Assembly: GCF_014648475.1 (NCBI RefSeq)
Contig: NZ_BMRE01000019.1
Location: 1-64,000, forward strand
Direction: 5' to 3'
Origin: Lentzea flava
Lineage (GTDB): Bacteria > Actinomycetota > Actinomycetes > Mycobacteriales > Pseudonocardiaceae
Length of the DNA: 64,000 nucleotides
Shown one piece after another: positions 1 through 8,843 of this stretch (the first letter of the stretch is position 1; each line of letters starts with the position of its first letter). The position numbers and the translations under genes were made by a program. A model generated the notes under the pieces. It had not been told where the DNA came from. It saw only the letters and a program-made list of their open reading frames with translations, and did no database searches.

Positions 1-45
1 TCAACCACTTCACGACCTCAGACGGCCACATCCAAGATCGTTAAC

Positions 46-243
46 TTAGCGGCATTGGGCTGGACCTTCGGGCGTGGCCGACGTGATGACCCACGAGTCA
101 GCGCATTCCTTGAGGCGACGGTAGGTCAACGGACGAGGCTGGCCGTCCTGGTCGAAGCCTCCGCCGAACCTGACCATTCGCGGGTCAGGTTCGGGCGCGG
201 CAAACTCACTGAGGTCGGCACCGGGCGGCGTCCACAAGCTCAT
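46..243 (-). CDS. Hypothetical protein remnant, opposite strand to prophage
   Basis: Short leftward frame of about 65 residues starting at an ATG (an upstream in-frame start at 261 adds six residues). The composition looks protein-like (RMVRFGGGF, PLTYRRLKECADSW), but I do not recognise a family. It lies head-to-head with the first phage gene, so it may be the end of a flanking gene cut by the prophage boundary or simply chance coding. Nothing indicates function. Confidence 0.25.
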   Translation of the reverse strand: MSLWTPPGADLSEFAAPEPDPRMVRFGGGFDQDGQPRPLTYRRLKECADSWVITSATPEGPAQCR

Positions 244-348
244 CTCTGCACACTTTCTCAACTCGACGGAGTCGAACCGGTCAGGATATGCCGCGTACCG
301 CGGTGCCGCGACTGACTTGCCGTCGTCGACATGCGGGCGGGTGATGCC

Positions 349-701
349 GTGTCGTCACCCGTTCCCCTCGCCACCGCTGACGACGTCCAGGCCCGCACCG
401 AGCAGCAGTTCACGCCGGTCGAGCGCGCCCGCGTCACGGTGCTGTGCACGGACGCCTCTGCGATGGCGCGCAGCCTCGTCCCATCGATGACCGTTCCGGC
501 TCCGCCCACGGCGGTCGGGGTGGTGAGCGCTGCCGTTCTGCGCGCACTCGCCACCCGCCGGAAGGACTCAAAGACGAGGCGATCGGCGGGCACTCCCGGA
601 CTCTCGCGCACGACGGTGGCGGCCTGTACTTCACCGAGACCGAACTTGACCTGCTGCGCCCCAACCCGAGCGGCCGGGCATTCTCTATCTGGACTACCTA
701 G
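349..701 (+). pseudogene. Phage head-tail connector (Gp19/Gp15-like), frameshifted
   Basis: Encodes the adaptor that sits on the portal ring of siphoviruses. The N-terminal part (from GTG 349; an in-frame ATG lies at 331) reads PLATADDVQART...FTPVERARVTVLC.DASAMARS, the typical start of actinophage connectors, and continues to VLRALA. The C-terminal part, EAIGGHSRTL...GGGLYFTETELDLL, is in a different frame and ends at TAG 701. The switch lies near 552-558. In related proteins these two pieces are one chain of about 115 aa, so one base has been lost or gained. It begins the conserved connector-stopper-neck-terminator order that follows. Family assignment is by recalled sequence pattern. Confidence 0.6.
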
Positions 702-826
702 TCGTCGACATGCGATGTAGAAATCGGTTGCGGCTGTCTGTCACCGGGCTACCGTCGGCGCATGCCTGACGTTGAATCGAACACGGATAACAGGGTGCAG
801 CACGCCTGGTCGCGGAGTCCACGCTG

Positions 827-1369
827 GTGGCGACCATCAGTGTGCGCAGCTATCTGTCAACGCATCATCTCTACGCGGCTCGGTACGCCGCCGAGGCGGC
901 TGAAGAACTTGAACGTAAGTACGCGGAACCTCCTTCCCACTTCAGTATCCGGCATCGTGGGCTCGTGCTCAGCGCCATCGCCGAATCGGTGATGTTCCTG
1001 GAAGCAGCGATCAATGAGGTCTACCAGGACGCGAGCGACGAGCTTCACTCATATGTCGGCCAACTCGACGCCGGAAGCCTGAAACTAATGGCGGCGCTAT
1101 GGGAGGCAACCGACAGCAACAGAATGCGAACATTGAACAAGTACGACTGGGTACTCAAGTTCTGCGGTCACGAACCCTTCGATCGAAGCCGATCGCCGTA
1201 TCAGCCTGTAGCGCTTCTTATCGACCTCCGTAACTACCTCGTCCGCTACCGACCGGAGAACATCGGGACCGGCACTGAGTCAAAACTGATCAAGACGCTG
1301 GGCGACGGTCTACATGGCCGGTTTCCTGACAACGCCTTGATGCCAGAACGGGATCACAACGCGCCGTGA
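827..1369 (+). CDS. HEPN-like hypothetical protein, probably C-truncated
   Basis: 180-aa protein from GTG 827. An all-helical pattern with LLIDLRNYLVRYRPE near residues 130-145 recalls the R-N-x-x-x-H signature of HEPN-type proteins, but the expected His is Arg here. The reading frame ends abruptly in PERDHNAP, where similar proteins I recall continue with a Cys/Trp-containing tail, so the 3' end may be lost. It sits between two phage head-tail genes where no such gene is normally found, which suggests a moron or insertion. Function is unknown, and RNase activity should not be assumed. Confidence 0.45.
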   Translation: MATISVRSYLSTHHLYAARYAAEAAEELERKYAEPPSHFSIRHRGLVLSAIAESVMFLEAAINEVYQDASDELHSYVGQLDAGSLKLMAALWEATDSNRMRTLNKYDWVLKFCGHEPFDRSRSPYQPVALLIDLRNYLVRYRPENIGTGTESKLIKTLGDGLHGRFPDNALMPERDHNAP

Positions 1370-1548
1370 TTCCCCAAGTACACGTTGGGTGCAGGTTGCG
1401 CAACGTGGTCGTGGAAGTCCGCACGACGTTGGTCGATCAGTTTGCAGCGACGACCGGTCTGACCCTGAACTACCAAAAGACAGACTTTGGCGACCCCCTT
1501 CCGATGTAGCAGATCAGCGCAGACCTTGAGCAACGGAGGTGAACTCCG
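1370..1548. other. Non-coding junction in prophage head-tail region
   Basis: No convincing gene is visible in this stretch. It ends with a strong ribosome-binding site (GGAGG at 1535-1539) for the following stopper gene. It may include the scar where the 827-1369 gene entered the phage module. Confidence 0.4.
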
Positions 1549-1878
1549 CTGCAGCTTCCGCACGCGGTCACCGTCGTCACACCGACTAACACACCCGATC
1601 CCTACGGCAACCCCACACCCACACCCGATTACGGGTCTGGAGCGCCTCGCCGTGAGATCCGGGGCTACATGCAGCCGCACACCTCGACTGAGCCCGTGGA
1701 GACCGGCCGTCAGCCGGTGATCACGCGGTGGCGGCTGTTCACGTTCTCCCCGGTCGGCCCGCGCGAACAGGTCGAGTGGCGCGGCCGGATGTTCCGCGTC
1801 GACGGCATGCCGGAGATGTGGGAACCCGCGTTCGGCCGGACCCGGTTCTGGGTGCGGCTCGTCGAGGTGGAGGGCTGA
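1549..1878 (+). CDS. Phage head-tail stopper protein
   Basis: About 110 aa when read from CTG 1549, nine bases after GGAGG; the next ATG (1669) would remove the first 40 residues, including the LPHAVTVVTPT segment that begins this family. The frame is closed upstream by TGA at 1540. The C-terminal half, WRLFTFSP, VEWRGRMFRVDGMPE and FWVRLVEVEG, is the beta-rich stopper core. The protein plugs and extends the connector after DNA packaging. It ends three bases before the neck-protein ATG. Start choice is the main uncertainty. Confidence 0.6.
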   Translation: MQLPHAVTVVTPTNTPDPYGNPTPTPDYGSGAPRREIRGYMQPHTSTEPVETGRQPVITRWRLFTFSPVGPREQVEWRGRMFRVDGMPEMWEPAFGRTRFWVRLVEVEG

Positions 1879-1881
1879 ACC

Positions 1882-2202
1882 ATGAAGGCTTTCAGCGGTT
1901 TCCGCGTCGACACCGACAGCATGGGCGAGTTCCTGCGCACCTCGCCGGCGCTCGCCGCGCACGTGAAGGAACTCGCCGAACAAGTCGCCACCAACGCCCG
2001 CTCCCAAGGCCACCGGGTCACCTCCGGCGAGCTGCTGCCCGTCGACGTCCTGGACGCCCCCGCCCCGGACCGCGTCGCGTTCACCGTGGCGGTGCAGCAC
2101 CCGGCCGGGATGGGCATGGAAGCCACGCACGGCGTCCTCACCCGCGCGGCCGAAGCACTCGGCCTGAACGTGCACGGCCTCGACACCCACCACGACACAT
2201 GA
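1882..2202 (+). CDS. HK97 gp10-like phage neck protein
   Basis: 106-aa protein with the usual layout of tail-completion/neck proteins: MKAF start, a helix with HVKELAEQVATNARS, then a short beta segment ending in an H-G-L tail. It follows the stopper directly and overlaps the next ATG by four bases (ATGA), as expected for a co-translated head-tail joining module. No defects are seen. Assigned from gene order plus general sequence character rather than a diagnostic motif. Confidence 0.6.
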   Translation: MKAFSGFRVDTDSMGEFLRTSPALAAHVKELAEQVATNARSQGHRVTSGELLPVDVLDAPAPDRVAFTVAVQHPAGMGMEATHGVLTRAAEALGLNVHGLDTHHDT

Positions 2203-2630
2203 CCGGCCCCGCCACGATCCCCGTTCCGGTCGACGTGGTGGAACTCGTGCTCGGCCTGCTGCGTCCGCTGCTGGCCGCCCGTCCCGAACCTGTGCTGTCC
2301 GGGATCAAGGCGGGCACCGAGACCGGCCACGGCCCCCAGGGTGGGCCGCAGTCGCTGCCGTGGCTGCGCCTGACCGAGGAGGGCCACACCTGGCGGTGGC
2401 CCGCTGTGCAACGCGTCGTGCTGCGGCTGACGTGCTGGCACCGCACCGACCACGACGCCAAGGCCGCGGTCGGCCTGGCGCTCGCCCTGCTGTGCAGCCT
2501 GCGCGGTACCCGCGGCCTGCTCGACGCAGAGCCGATCGTGGGACCGATCGCCGCCCCCGACCCGCACACCCGCAAGCCCCTGGCCATGGCCACGGTCGCC
2601 GTCCGCGTGCGTACCCCTGCCCGCCCCTGA
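2199..2630 (+). CDS. Phage tail terminator protein
   Basis: 143-aa protein starting at the ATG that overlaps the preceding stop codon. The N-terminus (VELVLGLLRPLLAARPEPVLSGIKAG) and central beta strands ending in VRVRT match the small terminator proteins that cap the tail tube and join it to the head. Position between neck protein and major tail protein is the strongest support. Intact, with no signal peptide or membrane segment. Confidence 0.6.
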   Translation: MTGPATIPVPVDVVELVLGLLRPLLAARPEPVLSGIKAGTETGHGPQGGPQSLPWLRLTEEGHTWRWPAVQRVVLRLTCWHRTDHDAKAAVGLALALLCSLRGTRGLLDAEPIVGPIAAPDPHTRKPLAMATVAVRVRTPARP

Positions 2631-2723
2631 CCCCATGGTTCCGCTACGGAGGCTCCGCCCCCGTAACTCGAGGCGCTTCACCCAGCGCGCGGGGCCTCCC
2701 TCCCGATTTCCGGAGGCACCCGC

Positions 2724-3221
2724 TTGGCTCTTCGTCCCACACCCGTCCGTGTCCCCGGCACCGGGGAACTGTCCCTCGCCCCACCCGGCACGCCCGAACC
2801 GCCCGACTCGACCACCGCGCTTCCGGCCGCCTGGACCGGCCTTGGCCTGTCCATCGAGGACGGGATCACGATCAAGCGTGCGGTGGAGAAGTCCGGCACC
2901 ACGCACTGGCAGCAGATCACCCCGGCCCGCTACATCTACACCTCCCAGGAACTCACTGTGGCGTCGGTGTTCCAGGAGTCCAAGGGCGCGGTGCTCGGCG
3001 TCTACTTCGGCGGCATGACCTTCGCGGAAACCGCGCAGGGCTCCAAGAAGTACCGCGCCGAGATCAGCGCCGTCCCCAAGGGCGATGAGCGCGCGCTGTG
3101 CGTGGACTGGACCGACCAGATCAGCGCCACCGAGATCTACCACCACCGGCTCTACGTCCCCCGCGTCGAGGTCTCCGAGACCGCAGACGCCCAGTGGACC
3201 CGCACCCAGGAAGCCCGCTGA
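2724..3221 (+). CDS. Major tail protein, shortened by in-frame TGA
   Basis: 165 aa from a TTG preceded by GGAGG. WTGLGLSIEDGITI, SQELTVASVFQESKG and EISAVPKGDERALCVDWTDQI are typical of the tail-tube subunit of actinobacterial siphoviruses. TGA at 3219-3221 stops it, but the same frame stays open for 42 more codons to TGA 3348-3350 (GLTFAALSPASGTTLAVWL...), which reads like the natural tail-protein C-terminus. Either a nonsense mutation truncated the protein or the stop is read through; decay is the simpler reading given the neighbours. Confidence 0.7.
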   Translation: MALRPTPVRVPGTGELSLAPPGTPEPPDSTTALPAAWTGLGLSIEDGITIKRAVEKSGTTHWQQITPARYIYTSQELTVASVFQESKGAVLGVYFGGMTFAETAQGSKKYRAEISAVPKGDERALCVDWTDQISATEIYHHRLYVPRVEVSETADAQWTRTQEAR

Positions 3222-3350
3222 GGCCTCACCTTCGCCGCCCTCTCCCCCGCCTCGGGCACCACGCTGGCCGTATGGCTGACCGACGACCCCGCCGTCCTGC
3301 TGGCCACCCCCGGCGGCGGCTCCCTCGCCGCATCCGGCAAGTCCGACTGA
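3222..3350 (+). pseudogene. Stop-separated C-terminal extension of the major tail protein
   Basis: In-frame continuation after the TGA at 3219. The residues GLTFAALSPASGTTLAVWL followed by DDPAVLLATPGG and ASGKSD look like the end of a tube protein. It has no start codon or ribosome-binding site of its own. A single-base change at the stop would restore one 208-residue protein. Confidence 0.55.
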
Positions 3351-3370
3351 AACCCTGAGGAGACAACGAC

Positions 3371-3652
3371 TTGAGTCAGCGCCAGCGCCGCGAGGCGACG
3401 GGCAACACCCACGCCACCGGAAAGCCGGGCTCGGCCGTGATGTGGCGAGGCAAGCGGTTCGGGCTGCCCGCTCCGAAGGACTACCCGCTCGACGCGATCG
3501 AGGCCGAGGAACAGGGCCGCACCCTGACCGCTCTGCGGCTCATCCTCGGTGAGGACCAGTACGCGACGTTCTGCGAACTGGCCAAGACCACCGGCGACGC
3601 GGACGACTTCTCCAAGGCGATCATGCGGGAGCTGGGGCGGGGAAACCCGTAG
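3371..3652 (+). CDS. Tail assembly chaperone, first frame (gpG-like)
   Basis: 93-aa protein from a TTG start preceded by GAGGAGA. It ends in FSKAIMRELGRGNP. The last codons contain the in-frame heptamer G GGA AAC at 3640-3646, a classical X-XXY-YYZ minus-1 slippery site, six bases from the TAG stop. In siphoviruses this frameshift makes a longer gpGT form that coats the tape measure during tail assembly. Here the downstream extension is damaged (see next entry). Confidence 0.65.
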   Translation: MSQRQRREATGNTHATGKPGSAVMWRGKRFGLPAPKDYPLDAIEAEEQGRTLTALRLILGEDQYATFCELAKTTGDADDFSKAIMRELGRGNP

Positions 3653-4052
3653 TCGTCGGCCGCCTGCTGGCCGACGACACCACCGCCGAAGCCCTCGAAA
3701 CCGACCCTGTTGCGGTACGGGGTCGACCTTCTCGACCTCTACCGAGGCCGCTTGTCCTACCGCCGCGTGTGCGCGCTGGTCGCCAACCTGCCCGAAGACT
3801 CGGCGGTCTGGCGGACAGCGGGGGCCGACGCCGGCTGGACTCGCGCGGATCTCGCGCTGGCCGCGCTGGAACGCCGGGTCACGCTGCTGTGGGCCACGGT
3901 CGCCGCCGCGTTGGGGCACAAGGTTTCCGACGCCGACGTGACTGGACCGTTCGACCCCCGCCACCTCCGCCCCGGCCACGGGAGGAGGTGAGGCCGCGGA
4001 GTCCGAGACAAAGTCCCTGCGCGAGATCGCGCTGTGGATGCGTGGCGGGTGA
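3653..4052 (+). pseudogene. Tail assembly chaperone extension (gpT-like), disrupted
   Basis: The conserved gpT-like segment LRYGVDLLDLYRGRL...RRVCALVANLPEDSAVW begins near TTG 3710 and lies in the same frame as the upstream gene, separated from it by TAG 3650. The expected minus-1 frame after the slippery site instead reads a short plausible stretch (GRLLADDTTAEALETD) and then turns to noise. A second frame change near 3958-3965 leads to KSLREIALWMRGG, ending at TGA 4050-4052. Together this implies two indels or one nonsense plus one indel. A separate protein from TTG 3710 to 3991 (93 aa) remains possible. Confidence 0.5.
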
Positions 4053-4058
4053 TCACCG

Positions 4059-6369
4059 CTGACCTTCGTCGGACACGCCTACCTCAAGATCCTGCCCAGC
4101 CTCGTGGGCCTCGGTTCCGCCGTGAAGCGGGCCATCAACGAGGAAGAGCGCGGCGACCCCCACATCAGCCTCGGCGCGCAGATCCAGACCGCGCTGGCCC
4201 GCGCGCAGCTCCAGCAGCTCGCCGCCCAGAGCGACCAGACCGCCATGCGGCTGCTCGCCCAGCTCGACACTCTGCCCGCCGAACGCGAAGCCAACGCGCT
4301 ACGGGAACGCCAGAGCCGCAAGGAGATCAAGTTCCGGGCGGTGCTGGACCAGTCGTTCACCACCACGCTGGCGGGGCTCGGCCAGCTCGACCGCGCGATC
4401 ACCGGCACCACAACTGAGATCACCCGCAACACCGCCGCCGTCGGCGCCGCCGCACTGAAGTACGGGGCGTTCGCCGGTGCCCTGGCGCAGGCCATCAGCC
4501 TGACCGGCGGTCTCGGTGCGGCGGCGGCCACGGCGTCGGGTTCGTTGCTGGTGCTCCCGGCCGTAGGTATCGCCGCAGCCGTCGCGGTCAACACGCTCAA
4601 GCTCGGCGTGGAGGGCCTGTCGGACGCGTTCAAGGCCGAGAGCGCGGAGGACTACGCCAAGGCGGTCAAGGACTTCCCGCCAGCGATGCGGGAGACCACC
4701 GACGCCGTCCGCGCGTTGCGGCCGCAACTGGACGGCCTGCAGCTCGATGTCCGCACGAAGTTGTTCGACGGCCTCGGTGAGGAAGTCGACCAGCTCGGCG
4801 GGACCTACTTGCCGGTGCTGCGCGGCGGCCTGGCCGAGGTCGCCGGAGGCTTCAACCTCGCCGCCCGCAACGTCGCCGCGTTCGCCCGCGAGGGCCGCAC
4901 GGTCGACGACGTCCAGCTGATCCTCGACCAGACCGGCCAGTCCGTCCGCGCGCTGTCCGGTGGGGCCGCGCCGCTGCTCCAGATCATCCGTGATCTCGCG
5001 GCGGCCGGGTCGGAATCCTTCCCGGCTTCGCGTCCGGATTCGCTGACGGCGCAACGAGTCTGGCTGAGTTCGTCAGCCGTGCCCGTGAGACCGGGCAGCT
5101 GCGCGAGTGGATGAGCGCCGGACTGTCGGCGGTCGGCGACTTCCTGACCACGATCGCGAACCTGGGCCGGATCGTGTTCACGGTCCTGTCCGCCGCGAAC
5201 ACCCACGGCGCAAGCCTGTTCGCCACCCTTTCGGCGCTGACCGGCTCCATGCTCGCGTTCCTGCGCAGCGCGGAGGGAACCGTTGCGCTGCAACAGTTCT
5301 TCGGCGGTCTCAATGCCGCTGCTTCCGGCTTGCTCACGCTGCTTCAGGCCGTGGGCCGCGCGTTCGCTTCCGACACGGTCCCTGCTGTCGGGCAGCTCGG
5401 CGCGTCCCTGGGGCAGGCGTTCACGCTGCTGGCCGCCGGAGCGAAACCAGCCGCCGAAATCCTGGCCGTGCTGGCCCCGCTGGCCGGGGTCGCCGCGCAG
5501 GCGCTCGCCTCGGTTTTGGTCCCCGCCTTGGGCGCGGTCTCGGGCATCGCCGCCGAGCTGGCACCCGTGGTCGGCGAGCTCGTGCAGGAGCTCGTGGGCG
5601 GCGCGCTCGCCGACGGCATCCGCGAACTGACCCCTGACCTGCTCGAACTGGCCCGCGCGGCCAAGCCGCTGGTTGCTGCGATCGGCCGTCTGCTGGTTCA
5701 GGCGGTGCGCACGGCCGTGCCCGCCTTGTCGGCGCTGCTGGAGGCTCTGACCCCATCGCTTCCGAGCTGGGCGGCGCGCTCGTTCAGGCCATCGAAGCGG
5801 CGTTGCCGCTGGTCACGATACTGGCCACGATCTGGTCCGACGTCCTGATGGCCGCCTGGGAGCAGGCACGGCCCGTCCTGCCCGTGTTGGTCGAGTCGAT
5901 CCGGCAGCTCGTGACGGCGCTGGACCTGTCGGCGGCTACCCCGTCGTTGATCGAGACCGGCACGCTGCTGGGCAAGATCCTCGCCGACGCGCTGCGCAAC
6001 CTCGTTCCGCTGATTCCGCCGCTGGCCGAGGCATGGATTCAGTTCTGGTCGCAGGGTTTGCTGCCGATGACGCCGCTGCTGCTGCGCATCGTCTCGGAGC
6101 TGCTGCCCGAGCTGCTGCCGCTGCTCACCGAACTGGTCCCGCTGATCACGCAGGCGCTCGGGATCATGACCGTCTGGAACGCCGGGCTGCTCAGGTTCGC
6201 CGGTGTCTTCCTGGACTACGTGATTCCCGCGCTGAAGTTCTTCATCAACGACGGCGTGAAGCCCGCGTTCCACAACGCCGTGGAGATCATCTCCAGCGCG
6301 CTCGCGCTGATCCAGGGCGTGGTGAACACCGCGCTAGCGCTGATCCGTGGCGACCGTACTCCCCGCTAG
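4059..6369 (+). pseudogene. Phage tape measure protein in three frames
   Basis: The tail-length ruler and DNA-ejection protein. The first part (LTFVGHAYLKILPSLVGLG; ATG-less start near 4059, or GTG 4104) is a coiled coil followed by hydrophobic Gly/Ala helices. Near 5018 the frame changes; the continuation reads GFASGFADGATSLAEFVSRAR into the 5111-5750 segment. A second change near 5748 (CCCC run) leads to SELGGALVQAIEAALPLV and a frame ending at TAG 6369. Full length would be about 770 aa, normal for a short-tailed siphovirus. Two frameshifts make a functional ruler unlikely unless they are sequencing errors. The end overlaps the next gene by 23 bases. Confidence 0.75.
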
Positions 6370-8566
6370 CGGAAAACTCACCTCCGCCCTACTTGACGCC
6401 GAGCGCACCAACACCAGCCTGACCCGGCTCGCCGGCCGCGACCTCACCGACCAAGCCACATCGTGGACGCTCGACCGCTCCTACGACACCGACCTGCCCG
6501 CGCCGATGCGCGTGGTCAACGGCAGCGCCGCCGCCGAACTCCGGCTGACCCTCACCGGCAAGGACGACAAGACCGGCGCACAGCTCTACTCCCCTTACGC
6601 CCCACACGACACGGGCGACGTCGCCAGGCCCGGTCAGTCCGTCACCCACGGGTGGGGCCTGACGGGCGAGGTCCTGCCCGGCTTTCGCGGCCAGGTCCGC
6701 GACCGGGCCGCCGACAACGGCACCGGCACCGTGGCCGTCTCGGCGCTCGACGGCGCCGAGAAGCTGCGCGACGCCGCCCGCCTGCCCGCCGTCCTGTCCG
6801 CGAACGGCAACCCGATCGCGTCCGGCACGTGGGTGGTCGACCACCTGCTGCGTGAGGGCGGCATTCACAGCGCGCCACCACCGCGCGCGGACTGCACGCT
6901 CTACGCCTCGATGCACGGCGGCGTCGTCCCGGACATCGGGTTCTACCGCGACCACACCCCGAACTCGCTGACCTACCGGCGTGACCGCGCACCGTGGGAG
7001 ATGGCCGCCGTTCCCGGCTCGCAACCCTTCACCGTCCGCTGGGACCCGCGCACCCCCACCACCGTGAGCGGGCGCGGCCTGTTCACCGAGTTCTGGGTGG
7101 ACCGCACCACCTTGCAGGCCTCGGGCAACCGCGTCGAGCTGAAGATGGTGTTCCAGGCGGACAACGAGATCAACGACATCTACTACTGGTTCGACTTCAA
7201 AGACGACCAGATGAACATCGGCGCGACCGGCACCGGCGGCACCGTCAAGGGCGACGCCGCGATGGACATCCGGTTCGACGGCCTCTACCACATCGGCGTG
7301 CACTGGACCTGGAACGGCCGCACACCCTCTGCCCGCTACTACATCACCGGCTCCGCGTTCAACACCTACCGCGAGACCGACATGGGCGCGTTCCGCGAAC
7401 TCGGCTGGTCGCAGCTCAACTACATGGAACTCACCTCGGCGTTGCCGATCGAGGCCGTGCAGGTGTCGTTGCGCGAGAACCGCATGACGCGCGAGGAGTT
7501 CACCCAGACCTGGACCCGTGGCGCGGTGCTCGACCAGGTCACCTCGGAGTTGCGGGCGATTCCGCCCGTGCAGAGCTCCGCGTGGGATGTGATCACCAGC
7601 GTGGCCCAGGCCGAACAGGCCACGGCCGAGTTCGACCCCTACGGGGTGTTCCGCTACCGCAACAACACCCGCTTCACCACGCCCGGCCAGACCATCATCA
7701 AAGTGACCTCGGCGCGGGAGATCGCGTCTTTGCGGGTGTCCGAGGCGATCGACTCGATCCGCAACACCATCGACGTCCCGTACCAGACCTACACCCCCGG
7801 CACACCGTCCGAGCGGTTCACCGAAACCTTCGTGCCCTCGCTGCTCGGGTTCCAGACGCGCACGTTCACCTACGACTACGACGTGAGCGAGTACGACTCC
7901 CCGCCCACGGTCGTCTACGCCAGCAACCAACCGACGACGGGCAGCCGCGTCCGGTTCGCCACCTCCACCGGCAGTGGCAGCGGCGCCGTGAACGGGTTCG
8001 TCGAGTCGACCACCGAACGCGACGGCGCGACCCTGCGGATGACCTTCCGCAACCTCACCAGCTCGACGCTCTACCTCTCCACCGCCAGCGGGACTCCGTC
8101 GCTGGTGATCTGGTCCCCGCGCCTCGCCTCCGGTAGCCCCACCAGGTTGTCCACCCAGCGCTACGACATCACCAGCCGCACCCGCTACGGCGCGCAGGTC
8201 TACCAAGTCCCCGCTACACCGTGGATTCAGAACGTCAACACCGCCGGACGCATCGCCAACTACCTGCTCTCCGTTGCTGCACAACCGCTTCCGGTGCTCG
8301 GAGACGTCGAGATCCTGCCCGATCCGCGGATCACGCTGGGCGACCTCGTGCGGGTCGTGGACGAGGTCGGCGCGGCCCTGGACACCTCGGCGTGGGTCAT
8401 CGGCATCCGCACCAGCGGCGACGGCACCGGACGCATCCGCCAGTTCCTCACCCTGCGCGCCACCACCAGCCCCGGCGTCCCCGCCGACACCGGCCTGAAC
8501 CCAGACCCCGCCGTCGACCCGGACGCCCGCGCGCAACTCGCACGCGAAGGCGTCCGGGTGCCGTGA
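6347..8566 (+). CDS. Large phage tail protein (distal tail/baseplate hub type)
   Basis: 739-aa intact protein starting inside the end of the tape measure gene. The N-terminal third has beta-rich tail features, the middle (VSGRGLFTEFWVDR to NTYRETDMGAFRELGW) resembles a lectin-like jelly-roll insertion, and the C-terminal part (IRNTIDVPYQTYTPG, LGDVEILPDPRITLGDLVRVVDE) resembles tail-hub proteins. It occupies the usual place after the tape measure. It probably forms the tail tip or contacts the host surface. Unlike its upstream neighbours it carries no lesion. Confidence 0.6.
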   Translation: MATVLPASGKLTSALLDAERTNTSLTRLAGRDLTDQATSWTLDRSYDTDLPAPMRVVNGSAAAELRLTLTGKDDKTGAQLYSPYAPHDTGDVARPGQSVTHGWGLTGEVLPGFRGQVRDRAADNGTGTVAVSALDGAEKLRDAARLPAVLSANGNPIASGTWVVDHLLREGGIHSAPPPRADCTLYASMHGGVVPDIGFYRDHTPNSLTYRRDRAPWEMAAVPGSQPFTVRWDPRTPTTVSGRGLFTEFWVDRTTLQASGNRVELKMVFQADNEINDIYYWFDFKDDQMNIGATGTGGTVKGDAAMDIRFDGLYHIGVHWTWNGRTPSARYYITGSAFNTYRETDMGAFRELGWSQLNYMELTSALPIEAVQVSLRENRMTREEFTQTWTRGAVLDQVTSELRAIPPVQSSAWDVITSVAQAEQATAEFDPYGVFRYRNNTRFTTPGQTIIKVTSAREIASLRVSEAIDSIRNTIDVPYQTYTPGTPSERFTETFVPSLLGFQTRTFTYDYDVSEYDSPPTVVYASNQPTTGSRVRFATSTGSGSGAVNGFVESTTERDGATLRMTFRNLTSSTLYLSTASGTPSLVIWSPRLASGSPTRLSTQRYDITSRTRYGAQVYQVPATPWIQNVNTAGRIANYLLSVAAQPLPVLGDVEILPDPRITLGDLVRVVDEVGAALDTSAWVIGIRTSGDGTGRIRQFLTLRATTSPGVPADTGLNPDPAVDPDARAQLAREGVRVP

Positions 8567-8830
8567 TTAGCGGTTCTTCCTCCTGCGCGCCCTGCTGTCG
8601 CGGCCGATGCGCGGCTGCTGAGTCGGCTGGTCGGAGACCTCATTTGATGGCGCGGTGCCTTCGGATTCGCGGGTCAGCTCAAACGAGCCAGACGCCTGCC
8701 CCACATCGAAGCCAGCCCTCAACGAGGTCTTTCCATCACGGAGGGATGCGCTCCACGCCCATACGCCGGTCCCAGCCAGAAACATGAGACCAACTACCAC
8801 CACAAGCTCAAACACGCGAACTCCAGGCAC
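8567..8830 (-). CDS. Small single-pass membrane protein
   Basis: 87 aa on the opposite strand from GTG 8830, preceded by a GGGCGG-like site. Residues 5-27 (VFELVVVVGLMFLAGTGVWAW) form one convincing transmembrane helix; the rest is polar and ends in an Arg/Lys-rich tail. It lies tail-to-tail with the large tail gene, with stop codons adjoining. Opposite orientation inside a phage module suggests a lysogenic accessory gene. No family recognised. Confidence 0.45.
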   Translation of the reverse strand: MPGVRVFELVVVVGLMFLAGTGVWAWSASLRDGKTSLRAGFDVGQASGSFELTRESEGTAPSNEVSDQPTQQPRIGRDSRARRRKNR

Positions 8831-8843
8831 TAACCCGCCCTGA

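Noticed and set aside
258..664. Leftward frames over the connector gene
   Set aside because: Antisense to a recognisable connector sequence; no protein-like features.
6389..8536. 715-aa leftward open frame opposite the large tail gene
   Set aside because: Shadow of the GC-rich codon bias; composition is dominated by Gly/Ala/Arg and has no domain.
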